In this document: piece by piece, positions 1 through 8,026 of the stretch
Layout: each line of letters begins with the position of its first letter
Position numbering within the stretch: position 1 is the first letter of the stretch
DNA from: Bacteroidales bacterium UBA4179
GTDB lineage: Bacteria; Bacteroidota; Bacteroidia; Bacteroidales; Dysgonomonadaceae
Direction: 5' to 3'
Assembly (NCBI GenBank): GCA_002381125.1
Contig: DFUT01000021.1
Span: 1-20,347, forward strand
DNA length: 20,347 nucleotides
The notes under the pieces: model-generated
What the model was told of the DNA's origin: nothing
The model's input: the letters and a program-made list of their open reading frames with translations, nothing else
The model's database searches: none
Position numbers and translations under genes: made by a program

Positions 1-8
1 GTGAAAAG

Positions 9-77
9 TGGCACGGTTTGACCGAAAAAGGTGGCACTATCAGACCGAAATCACTGGCACAAATCAAACCGTTATAT
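9..77. repeat. Three 23-bp-spaced TGGCAC repeats, probable IS21-type element end
   Basis: TGGCAC occurs at 9-14, 32-37 and 55-60, exactly 23 bases apart each time. The first two copies are followed by GACCGAAA (20-27, 43-50) and the third by the related AAACCGTT (66-73). A looser TGGCACAA copy starts at 140, out of register. Multiple short terminal repeats that bind transposase are known at the ends of IS21-family elements, and TGGCAC/ACCGAAA units of this look are what I recall downstream of istB in Bacteroidales. No transposase gene is visible, so this would be the outer end of an element lying mostly left of the window, or a remnant. The short plus-strand open frame over it (18-233) has no recognisable features and is not called. 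Confidence 0.5.
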
Positions 78-201
78 CCAGATTTGATTGGGTCTGATCC
101 ATGGGTCTTTAAATGGACTCCCTTGTTTCAGCTAATGATTGGCACAACTATAAACCCCATCGTGGACTTTCACCACTTAGCTATTTACCATGTATTTCAC
201 C

Positions 202-231
202 AAAAAAATCCCGGAATTTACCTCCGGGATT
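202..231 (-). terminator. Rho-independent terminator closing the PUL
   Basis: Perfect 9-bp stem AATCCCGGA (207-215) / TCCGGGATT (223-231) with a 7-nt loop. On the minus strand it is followed by a run of seven T (complement of 202-208). It lies about 45 bases past the stop of the GH63-type glycosidase gene, the last gene of the minus-strand cluster. Confidence 0.85.
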
Positions 232-276
232 AATGTTGAAAAAATGAATTTTTATGATACCTTATACTTCAAAAAA

Positions 277-2202
277 TCAATTATCAACAGTCAGGTCATC
301 ATACAAAAGAAGCAAATGTGAAGCACTCCAACTAAAATGGGGTGCCTGTAATCCATTCCCCGTATATGGATCATAATTTTCATAAATAGGATCAGAATTT
401 ATTAATCCATATAAACGATCAAATATTTGTTTCGTATACTCATCAGCTAATTCAGAGACACCATAATTTCGAATGCCTTTTATTGCAAAATAAACTTGAT
501 CTAACCATATTGATCCCCGCCAATATCCTTGCGGATTAAATTTTGGATTATCTGCTGCTGCAGTTGGAAACGGAATAAAAGTGGAAAATTTATTCTTATC
601 TTTCAAAACAGGCAATGCCTTGTTAAATTGCTCTTGAGTAGCAGTTCGAGTCCAAAATGCACTATAAGCTTCACATCCTTGTTCTTTAATGAAGCTATGA
701 TCAGACAACTTTTTATCATAAAAAAAACCGGATATTTCATCAAAAAAATAATTCGCAATTTGTTCTCTATTAATTTTTTCGACAGAAGACTCACCCAAGA
801 TATTAGAAAACTTTTGAAGTAAATCTCTTTCTAGAACTAAATAGCAATTTAAATCCACACTTTCTTGATCCATACTCCATGCATTCGAATCATTTTTCAC
901 TATACTTGCATTATCAAAACGGATTGCATTATCCATCCCGCTTTCCCATGCCGCTGCTTCTAAAGTGCCATCAACCGAACCAAATTCACAAATTCCATTT
1001 TTATCATGATCGCGCTTTTGGAACCACCACATATGATATTTTAATAACTTAGGATACATTTCTCGCAAGAAATCGAGATCTTTTGTTTTTTCATACACTT
1101 CATTTACCGCCCAAGCAGCTAAAGGTGGTTTGCTGTTCCTGCAATTATTTTCATCAGGATTTACATAAATACAATCGATTATCATGCCATCTTCCATTTG
1201 ATAATCGAACATTGAACGTATCTGATTTTTTGCCAATTCCGGATTAAAACGCACTAATGCAGCAGCGTGCTTCCATGAATCCCATGCCCAAAAACCTATA
1301 AAATAAGGTACTGCATGACTTGGCACAACCCCGTCATGAAGCAATGCTCCTTTTGCGGTACGCCAATTTGATACAAGTGTCACAATCGATTTTACGGCTA
1401 TACGATTATATTCCGGTTTTAGATCCTTCCGTAAAACAGATTGAATATAGGCATTCCATCGTTCTGCATTCTGCTGAACATAATATTTTGGATTTACCAA
1501 TAATGAATCCACTTTCCCCAAAATATCAGAATTCCTATTATCTTCATTGAAAATCTGTGAAATAACAATATATATCCCATCACAAGAAACATGTTTGCAT
1601 ACTGCTTCATAATTATTTTTCACAGATTGAATTGTAGTATTTTCAGGAAAACTGATAAGGTATTTCTCATTTGAACTTGAAGAAACAACTACTTTCCTTC
1701 CTGAAACTGTAAATTCTGTTCCATCTCTCCAACCATCTCCAGTAAAAAATAAATCGGAAACATCATTTGGATACACATGTAATAATGCAGTATAAGAATC
1801 AATAAAAATCAATGTTTGTTTAAGTGTTCCATAAGACGAAGAAGCTGCAATATAAATTCCTCCCGGATAATAATTAATAGAATCGGGAATAAAAAACGCA
1901 TCGCGTTCAGCATTAAAAGTTACTTTAACTGCAGATTTTGCCAACCAATGATATTCAGAAATGCTAAATGGGCCACAAAAGCCATTTATCCACTTATTTT
2001 TTTGAGGAATGGAAAATCCCATCCATGATCCCATATCAACAAAACAACCCTGTATATGTCGAGATGACAAATCAGGAGTATAAGATATATTCAAAATATT
2101 GGAATACTCATGTAGAATATCATTTTTCGCATTGCCCAAAAATATAGAAAACAGACTTAATTGAAATAACAAAAAATAAAAAAAACGATTATTTGTCATC
2201 AT
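277..2202 (-). CDS. Secreted GH63-type alpha-glycosidase (YgjK-like)
   Basis: Predicted exported glycoside hydrolase of 641 residues. Residues 1-25 form a signal peptide (hydrophobic core FLLFQLSLFSIFL, small residues near 24-25). An N-terminal beta-rich domain follows (about 30-235), then an alpha/alpha-barrel (about 245-641). Barrel signatures match E. coli YgjK of GH63: FWAWDSWK at 304-311, ESGMDNA at 420-426, GYWRGSIW at 559-566, ENYDPYTG at 608-615 and HFSWSASH at 622-629. By analogy D424 is the general acid and E608 the base. The YgjK family hydrolyses alpha-glucosidic linkages such as nigerose; the substrate here is not determined. It is shorter than YgjK (about 760 residues). The ATG overlaps the TGA of the upstream GH2 gene (ATGATGA), implying translational coupling. 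Family assignment is good, exact activity open; a related GH37/GH15-like specificity is possible. Confidence 0.85.
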   Translation of the reverse strand: MMTNNRFFYFLLFQLSLFSIFLGNAKNDILHEYSNILNISYTPDLSSRHIQGCFVDMGSWMGFSIPQKNKWINGFCGPFSISEYHWLAKSAVKVTFNAERDAFFIPDSINYYPGGIYIAASSSYGTLKQTLIFIDSYTALLHVYPNDVSDLFFTGDGWRDGTEFTVSGRKVVVSSSSNEKYLISFPENTTIQSVKNNYEAVCKHVSCDGIYIVISQIFNEDNRNSDILGKVDSLLVNPKYYVQQNAERWNAYIQSVLRKDLKPEYNRIAVKSIVTLVSNWRTAKGALLHDGVVPSHAVPYFIGFWAWDSWKHAAALVRFNPELAKNQIRSMFDYQMEDGMIIDCIYVNPDENNCRNSKPPLAAWAVNEVYEKTKDLDFLREMYPKLLKYHMWWFQKRDHDKNGICEFGSVDGTLEAAAWESGMDNAIRFDNASIVKNDSNAWSMDQESVDLNCYLVLERDLLQKFSNILGESSVEKINREQIANYFFDEISGFFYDKKLSDHSFIKEQGCEAYSAFWTRTATQEQFNKALPVLKDKNKFSTFIPFPTAAADNPKFNPQGYWRGSIWLDQVYFAIKGIRNYGVSELADEYTKQIFDRLYGLINSDPIYENYDPYTGNGLQAPHFSWSASHLLLLYDDLTVDN

Positions 2203-5200
2203 TTATGTATGCTATTAAATTGTTGTGCTTTTTCTGATGCTTTATCTCCGGTATAAAGAGGGTAAATGGAAAAAGAATATATCCGTTCTTCGGGCGTTAT
2301 TGTATATTCTGGATGCACTTTAGCTCCCCATGTATTGTCTCCTCCTACACCCATTTGTAAATCATCTATATTTATCCATATTAAATCTTTTTTACAAACA
2401 CTGCCCCCATGCTTTCTTTCTACATTAAAAGGGACATAATCGATATCATCCTGAGTAAAATTCCATGCGCTCGCATTTAAGTAGTTTTCTCCCACAATAA
2501 GAATTCCGCTCCCTTCTTTATTTTGCAATGCAAACCATCGTACATCACACTTATTACCTGTTTCTTGTGGGCGTACGTAAGGATGAAATTCATCCCATAC
2601 CAATGATTTATAAAGCCCTACAGCCGCTGATGTTTTGCGGTCGGCGTAGTTTTCATGTGGCCCTCTACCAAACCAACTGAATATTTCATATTCTGATGGA
2701 ATAACCATATGCATACCAAATCGTGGAATTTCAGGCAATGGTTTAGAACCCGGAATAAAGTGCATAGAAATATCAATCTTCCCGGAAAAAGAAACAGAAT
2801 ATTCTATTTGTAGCATAGCATCTAATTTTGGCATATGATACTTTGTAGCAACAAATACATTAGAACAACGTGTATCATTTGTATAATTTATATCAATAAG
2901 TTTGATTTCTTTACCTGCATTTTTCCATATTCCACAACGTGACAATGTCCCATTAGCAACATCATTATCCGTAAGAGGTCTCCAAAAATTAGGAGTCAAA
3001 CTTTCTTTAATCATTTCCTTTCCACCATAAACCAAACTACTCATTTCCCCTGTTGCCAATTGAAAAACGAGATAAAAATTATTACCCGATACAATAATAC
3101 GATTTGCATCCTCCTCAATTTGTAATTGACTTTCATTTTTACTTTCATGCAAAATCGCAATCTCTTGCGACTCATATTTATTATGCAATTGCCACTGTTC
3201 CATAGCTACAATATGATTTCTTGGCAATACAAATGTTTGTCGTTTAGTTAATGCCTCTATTTTTAAAAAGTATTCTTTGTTATCCAAAGGTAAAGCTTTT
3301 ATAGGCAAATCAATATATTGAGATTCTCCCGGTGCAATTTCCGGAAAAACTCCCTCTCCCTGCTGAATCATCTCACCGTCAGCTTCTATCAACCATCGAT
3401 AATAACAATCCGAAAGAGAAATAAAATCAAAACGATTGGTTACTTTTAATTGATTCGATGAAAAAGGCACCGGTTCAAATAAAATGTTTTGATAAACTTT
3501 CTTCACTTCCCAAATATGGGGATGAAAACTTCTATCTGCTGCAACCAAACCATTAGCACAAAAATTTGAATCATTGGGTACCCCTACATATCCTAAATCA
3601 CCACCATATGCCCAAATATCATTACCTTTATCATCTTTCATTGTAAATGTTTGATCCACCCAATCCCAAATAAAGCCTCCTTGTAATTGGTCATATTTAT
3701 AAATTACATCCCAATAATCTTGTAAATTACCCACACTATTCCCCATTGCATGCGCGTATTCGCACATAATCAAAGGTCGATCTTGCCTTTCATGAACATA
3801 TCTCCTTAAGTGCCAAATACGCGCATACATAGGACAATAAATATCAGATAAACCCTCTGTTCGTGCTCCTTCATATTGAACAGGCCGAGTAATATCAAAA
3901 GATTTTGTCCAGTGATATGCGGTTTCAAAATTTTGCCCATAACCGGATTCATTTCCCAAGGACCATATTAATATCGAAGTAAAATTTCTGTCTCGCTTAA
4001 CCATACGCGATACTCGTTCTATAAAAGGTTTTTCCCAATCCGGATAATTTGCTAATGTTTGATCTGGGTGGTATTCCATTCCATGGCTTTCCAAATTTGC
4101 CTCATCAATAAGATAAATTCCTAATCTATCACATAACATATACCACTCAGGATTATTCGGATAATGGCTACAACGAACCGCATTGATGTTAAATTGTTTC
4201 ATTAAAACAATGTCATCTACCATGCTTTCAATGGTAATCGTTCGTCCATTTACAGGATCATGCTCATGACGATTCACTCCTTTAAACTGAATTGGTTTAT
4301 TATTTAGTAAAAAAACCCCATTACGTATTTCAATTTTACGAAAACCGAAAGGGTGAAAAAATGATTCAAGTATTTCACTATTTTCATTGCGCATGGTTAC
4401 AACCATATTATAAAGATAAGGAGATTCTGCGCTCCATTTGTGTATATCGGGAAATATTTCAGTAAAAGATATAAGAGTATCGAATGGGGAAACTATCTCA
4501 TACTGAAAATGCACCATTTTATTTTCATTATCATATAAGGAAACATCTATTCTCTGCCCTTTTTTAGGTTGATTTAAATACAACTTCACATCAAATTCGC
4601 CATCTTGATATTTATTTGTCAATGAGGGAATTAAGTGAAAATCTTTTACTCGACTTTTTAGACGGGCATATACATATACATTACGTTCAATTCCACTGTA
4701 TTTCCAATAATCTTGGCCTTCGAGATAAGACCCATCACTATATCTAAAAACTTTGACAATTAGATTATTTTCTCCCTTTTTTAATAGATGAGAAATATCA
4801 AAATGTGCAGGTAGTCGACTATCTTCACTATAACCAATAAGTTTCCCATTTAACCGACAGTAAAAAGCCGATTCTACTCCCTCGAAATCGATAAATACAT
4901 CCATTCCTTCCCAACTCTCCGGGATGGAAAAATATCGTTGATACACACCTACCGGATTATAATCATCGGGAACATACGGAGGATTTGCAGGAAAAGGATA
5001 TCTCACATCAGTGTAAATAGGGGTATCAAAACCTTGCAGTTCCCAACTTCCGGGAACCTTTATTTTCGCCCATTTATCATAAGAATATTTAAAATGTAAA
5101 AAATCGTCATTACATTCTTTTGGGTTTTTATACCACCGAAAATTCCAAATACCATTCAACGTAATGCGTCTTTCGCCTTTTACATTTAATCGAAAACACT

Positions 5201-5399
5201 CAGGAACGGGCTTTTTAGCTTGTTCCAAAGCCAGATCCTCCGAAGTATAGGGTATAAAATATGAATGCATAGGCTCTCTATTTATGGCGTTTACTTGAGG
5301 ATCTTGCCAAGGTTCTTTTTTAGTTTCAATTTGATGATGAGAAAAACCCAGACTCGAAATTAATGAAAATAAAAAAGGTAAAAAGATTTTTTTCTTCAT
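2199..5399 (-). CDS. Secreted GH2 beta-galactosidase (LacZ type)
   Basis: Large retaining beta-galactosidase of 1066 residues, probably periplasmic. The first ATG (5399) gives MKKKIFLPFLFSLISSLGFS, a clean signal peptide; the open frame extends to a TTG six codons upstream, which I rejected. Domain order is that of LacZ: jelly-roll sugar-binding domain (about 65-245), Ig-like domain, TIM barrel (about 360-640), second Ig-like domain, and C-terminal beta-sandwich (about 765-1050). Catalytic signatures are intact: NRHEHDP (376-382), CSHYP (410-414), NLESHGM (435-441), acid/base E484 in GNESG and nucleophile E547 in CEYAHAMGN. It removes terminal beta-linked galactose. It follows the lysO pair after a 154-base gap that contains no clear hairpin; a weak promoter-like TATATTTA near the gene start is not called. 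It is coupled to the GH63-type gene by a 4-base overlap, so the two enzymes are probably made together. Confidence 0.93.
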   Translation of the reverse strand: MKKKIFLPFLFSLISSLGFSHHQIETKKEPWQDPQVNAINREPMHSYFIPYTSEDLALEQAKKPVPECFRLNVKGERRITLNGIWNFRWYKNPKECNDDFLHFKYSYDKWAKIKVPGSWELQGFDTPIYTDVRYPFPANPPYVPDDYNPVGVYQRYFSIPESWEGMDVFIDFEGVESAFYCRLNGKLIGYSEDSRLPAHFDISHLLKKGENNLIVKVFRYSDGSYLEGQDYWKYSGIERNVYVYARLKSRVKDFHLIPSLTNKYQDGEFDVKLYLNQPKKGQRIDVSLYDNENKMVHFQYEIVSPFDTLISFTEIFPDIHKWSAESPYLYNMVVTMRNENSEILESFFHPFGFRKIEIRNGVFLLNNKPIQFKGVNRHEHDPVNGRTITIESMVDDIVLMKQFNINAVRCSHYPNNPEWYMLCDRLGIYLIDEANLESHGMEYHPDQTLANYPDWEKPFIERVSRMVKRDRNFTSILIWSLGNESGYGQNFETAYHWTKSFDITRPVQYEGARTEGLSDIYCPMYARIWHLRRYVHERQDRPLIMCEYAHAMGNSVGNLQDYWDVIYKYDQLQGGFIWDWVDQTFTMKDDKGNDIWAYGGDLGYVGVPNDSNFCANGLVAADRSFHPHIWEVKKVYQNILFEPVPFSSNQLKVTNRFDFISLSDCYYRWLIEADGEMIQQGEGVFPEIAPGESQYIDLPIKALPLDNKEYFLKIEALTKRQTFVLPRNHIVAMEQWQLHNKYESQEIAILHESKNESQLQIEEDANRIIVSGNNFYLVFQLATGEMSSLVYGGKEMIKESLTPNFWRPLTDNDVANGTLSRCGIWKNAGKEIKLIDINYTNDTRCSNVFVATKYHMPKLDAMLQIEYSVSFSGKIDISMHFIPGSKPLPEIPRFGMHMVIPSEYEIFSWFGRGPHENYADRKTSAAVGLYKSLVWDEFHPYVRPQETGNKCDVRWFALQNKEGSGILIVGENYLNASAWNFTQDDIDYVPFNVERKHGGSVCKKDLIWINIDDLQMGVGGDNTWGAKVHPEYTITPEERIYSFSIYPLYTGDKASEKAQQFNSIHK

Positions 5400-5553
5400 T
5401 TTTTTAATATTTTGCAAAATTCATTCTCGTAAATATATTAATATAAGGAACGTTTAAAGAGGTCTACTGTAAGTACATAACTTTTATTTTGTTGCTTACA
5501 CTCAAGAAAAAATCATCATCCCATTAATAAAAAATTAAGAAAAACAGATTCTT

Positions 5554-6204
5554 TTAAAAAGAACAAAATAAAGTTACCAAAAAAGGAACACTAAAATCGG
5601 TAACAAAACCATGAAAAACAGAAATTGGCACATATTCTTTACCGGAATACTGCATAATAATCGGCAAAGTAGTATCCATAGTGGTAGCTCCACCTGCAGA
5701 TATAGGAGCAAGTTTGCCAAAATACTTCACCAAAATAGGTGTTAATAATAACGTTAAAATTTCTCTTAAAATATTAGACAAAAGAGCAATTGTCCCTAAC
5801 TGAGCTCCTTTATATTCCGTTATAAAAATACTCGATAAAGAATAATACCCGAACCCGCTTCCTACTGCCATACAATCGGCAATCGTTCGATGGGGCAAAA
5901 AAATACCAACAACACCACAACCAATTAAAGTTCCCAAAATAGTAGCTAAAGGCAATAAAAACAATCGATGATTAAAGCTTTTGAAACTTTTTAATATTTT
6001 AACATCGTTGCCTAAACTAAAGCCCACACAAAGCATAAGCAGGCATAAGACATAATAACTTATCTGACTATTTAGAAAATCAACAGGAAAAATATTCCAA
6101 TAACCCAATAAAGAACCTATTACAAAAAAAACAACAATGATAATACTCCCCTTCATTAAAAATAGATTTTTTATCTTTACTTGTATCGGTTTATTGATTT
6201 CCAT
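5554..6204 (-). CDS. lysO: LysO-family lysine exporter, C-terminal/core part (DUF340)
   Basis: Integral membrane protein of 216 residues matching the C-terminal two thirds of E. coli LysO (YbjE), an L-lysine exporter of about 299 residues. Family motifs are GSGFGYYSLSS (115-125), NILRE (144-148), GGATTMDTTLP (171-181) and HGF (198-200). About six hydrophobic segments are visible. The longest open frame starts at TTG (6213); the ATG at 6204 is preferred. It overlaps the upstream small gene by 28 bases in another frame. Residues about 55-94 resemble residues 37-75 of that small protein, suggesting two related repeats. It lies inside a glycan-utilization cluster, where a lysine exporter is unexpected; the substrate might differ from lysine. 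I see no broken motif, so I treat it as a natural two-gene form rather than a frameshifted pseudogene. Confidence 0.82.
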   Translation of the reverse strand: MEINKPIQVKIKNLFLMKGSIIIVVFFVIGSLLGYWNIFPVDFLNSQISYYVLCLLMLCVGFSLGNDVKILKSFKSFNHRLFLLPLATILGTLIGCGVVGIFLPHRTIADCMAVGSGFGYYSLSSIFITEYKGAQLGTIALLSNILREILTLLLTPILVKYFGKLAPISAGGATTMDTTLPIIMQYSGKEYVPISVFHGFVTDFSVPFLVTLFCSF

Positions 6205-6443
6205 AAAATCCAAGCCATCAAAACACTTCCCAAAATAGCTCCTACTGAAATAACAAAAGCATCTATTCCTACAAATTTCAAATTTTTTATTATATCCGAG
6301 TTACTCCCTACCTCAAGCCCTAAAATGAATAATAATGTCCAAATAAGGACGTTAATTAATTGATTAATAAAAGATATTGTATAGTTTTTAAAACTATAAC
6401 CCAAAATTATCCCCATTATCATAAAACTTATCACCCTAAACAT
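6177..6443 (-). CDS. LysO-family N-terminal small membrane protein
   Basis: Membrane protein of 88 residues with three hydrophobic segments (about 2-18, 24-46, 56-81), corresponding to the N-terminal part of one-piece LysO. The segment LLFILGLEVG plus NSDIIKNLKF (37-56) parallels LLMLCVGFSLG in the downstream protein. Its ATG lies only 9 bases past the T-tract of the palindromic hairpin that follows susD, leaving no room for a promoter of its own. Expression should therefore depend on readthrough from susCD. It ends inside the next gene (28-base overlap), consistent with coupled synthesis of two subunits. Confidence 0.78.
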   Translation of the reverse strand: MFRVISFMIMGIILGYSFKNYTISFINQLINVLIWTLLFILGLEVGSNSDIIKNLKFVGIDAFVISVGAILGSVLMAWILWKSINRYK

Positions 6444-6452
6444 ATCTGTAAC

Positions 6453-6495
6453 AAAAAAGATATTTGATAGGATATCGATATCCTATCAAATATCT
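6453..6495 (-). terminator. Perfect 38-bp palindrome plus T-tract after susD (terminator/attenuator)
   Basis: Positions 6458-6495 form a perfect palindrome; the half-site is AGATATTTGATAGGATATC and its reverse complement follows without spacer. In RNA this gives a stem of about 17 bp with a 4-nt loop. On the minus strand it is followed by six U (complement of 6453-6458). It starts 6 bases after the susD stop codon. The placement fits a partial terminator or an mRNA 3'-end stabiliser that keeps susCD transcript above the downstream genes. Confidence 0.75.
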
Positions 6496-6501
6496 AATCA
6501 A

Positions 6502-8016
6502 TTAAAGTTTATCATTTGCATTTATTTCTGTAAGAGGTATTGGATAAAATGAATTTTTTTCTACATTAAATCCATCTCTCCCTGATTTTTGCATTGCCTC
6601 AGAAAGCTTATCCCACCTTCTCAAGTCATACCAACGAAAATTTTCTAAAGGAAACTCAATCATACGTTCATGTTCAATTTGCTCTCTAACCTCTTCTTCC
6701 GTACTCCCTGCCATTGGCGGCATATCGCCATGTACTCTTCTTACTTCATTAATTAAAGGAATCGCCTCTTCTGTTCTGCCCATTTCATTTAAAGCCTCCG
6801 CTTTCATCAACAAAACATTTGCATAACGCATTAAAGGAATATTAATAGCGCAATAGTTTTGATTTAGCCCTTCCAAGGTACTAGGAAGGAATTTACGAAA
6901 AACAGGCCGGTCATATGGAACACCATCAATTGAAAACCAATCATCATAATCATACCCATAAACTTTACCTTTCCCATCATTAAAATAATCGCATCGGAAA
7001 AAAATAGTTTGATACAAACGACTATCATAAAGACCTTTAGTGGAAATTTGTCCTTCTTTTTTATACTCATCCATTAATATACTATTGGGCAATATTTCAT
7101 CCCATCCACCCAGTTCTTCAGCCGCCATCCACTTATGAAGTTGAGTGCGATAATTAGCTCCATTAGCAGTACTCATTGAAAATTGCAATTCAAAAATAGA
7201 TTCTTTACAATTTTTATTATCTCCTGAAAACATACTTAAAAAGTCTTTTTCCAGCTCATAACCTTTTACTTCTTGAAAAGCATTAACAGCAAGCTCTAAG
7301 AACTCTTGTTTCTTACCTGGTTCTTCATAAGCTCTTGTCAAATAAACAAATCCCAAGTAAGAATAAGCAGCTCCGTTCGTAGCTCTTCCTACATTATCGG
7401 GATCATAACTGGCAGGTAGGCGTGTTGCTCTTTTAAAATCATCAATAATAAAATCCCATGCGTCGATTCGCGAAGAGGTAGCTTTACTCAAATCTTTCTG
7501 ATCAGTAATATACTTATCTCGAATAATAATTTCCTCCCAATTGAGTAACAATTTCAAATGGTAATAACCTCTTAAAAAATAGGCTTCATTGACAATTTGA
7601 TTTCTTGCAGTTGGGCTAATTTTCTCATCAGACATTTGCGAAACTTTTTCAATCACTTGATTTGCAAAACTTATACCGGTATAATTGTTCCACCAATACT
7701 CACTTATTTGTGAATTGCCATTAGTATAAGTAAAATGATATAATTCAACCCAATTCGGATAATTCATTGCATCTTTCCCAATATTTATAATATCCTCTCT
7801 ATAGGCTTCTACAGGCCATTTAACTTCTGCAAAAGCCCAAGTATCAATTGAATATTCTAATTGAGAATAAGCAGCAGCCAATCCTGCCTCTGCATCTTGT
7901 AGATTTCTCCAAAAATTAGCAGAAGTTAGCTGATCCGGAGATTCAAGAGTCAAATAATCATCACATGCAGCAAACAGCAAGGTTATAAATAGAAATATAT
8001 AAAATGTTTTTCTCAT
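6502..8016 (-). CDS. susD: SusD/RagB-family glycan-binding outer-membrane lipoprotein
   Basis: Predicted 504-residue surface lipoprotein that captures oligosaccharide and caps its SusC partner. The signal peptide ends in a lipobox LFAAC with the lipidated cysteine at position 18, followed by DDYL. Helical TPR-like SusD features follow, such as NEAYFLRGYYHLKLL, and the C-terminal region shows the usual RHxxMIEFPLENFRWYDLRRW-type signature and YPIPLTEINAN. The family tail normally runs on as NPNLTQNPGY or similar; here the protein stops at NDKL, so the extreme C-terminus is slightly short. It lies 10 bases downstream of susC in the same operon and is followed at once by the 38-bp palindrome. 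The symbol denotes homology only; the substrate is unknown. Confidence 0.93.
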   Translation of the reverse strand: MRKTFYIFLFITLLFAACDDYLTLESPDQLTSANFWRNLQDAEAGLAAAYSQLEYSIDTWAFAEVKWPVEAYREDIINIGKDAMNYPNWVELYHFTYTNGNSQISEYWWNNYTGISFANQVIEKVSQMSDEKISPTARNQIVNEAYFLRGYYHLKLLLNWEEIIIRDKYITDQKDLSKATSSRIDAWDFIIDDFKRATRLPASYDPDNVGRATNGAAYSYLGFVYLTRAYEEPGKKQEFLELAVNAFQEVKGYELEKDFLSMFSGDNKNCKESIFELQFSMSTANGANYRTQLHKWMAAEELGGWDEILPNSILMDEYKKEGQISTKGLYDSRLYQTIFFRCDYFNDGKGKVYGYDYDDWFSIDGVPYDRPVFRKFLPSTLEGLNQNYCAINIPLMRYANVLLMKAEALNEMGRTEEAIPLINEVRRVHGDMPPMAGSTEEEVREQIEHERMIEFPLENFRWYDLRRWDKLSEAMQKSGRDGFNVEKNSFYPIPLTEINANDKL

Positions 8017-8026
8017 AATTTTTTAA

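Noticed and set aside
18..233. 71-codon plus-strand open frame at the window start
   Set aside because: It runs across the TGGCAC repeats and the PUL terminator and has no recognisable domain.
5400..5553. Promoter for the GH2 gene in the gap after lysO
   Set aside because: Only an imperfect TATATTTA with TTTA at a 17-base spacing was seen in very AT-rich sequence; too weak to call.
6177..6213. lysO as a frameshifted pseudogene
   Set aside because: Both parts have proper ATG starts, intact motifs and a short overlap typical of coupled genes; a natural two-gene form explains it better.
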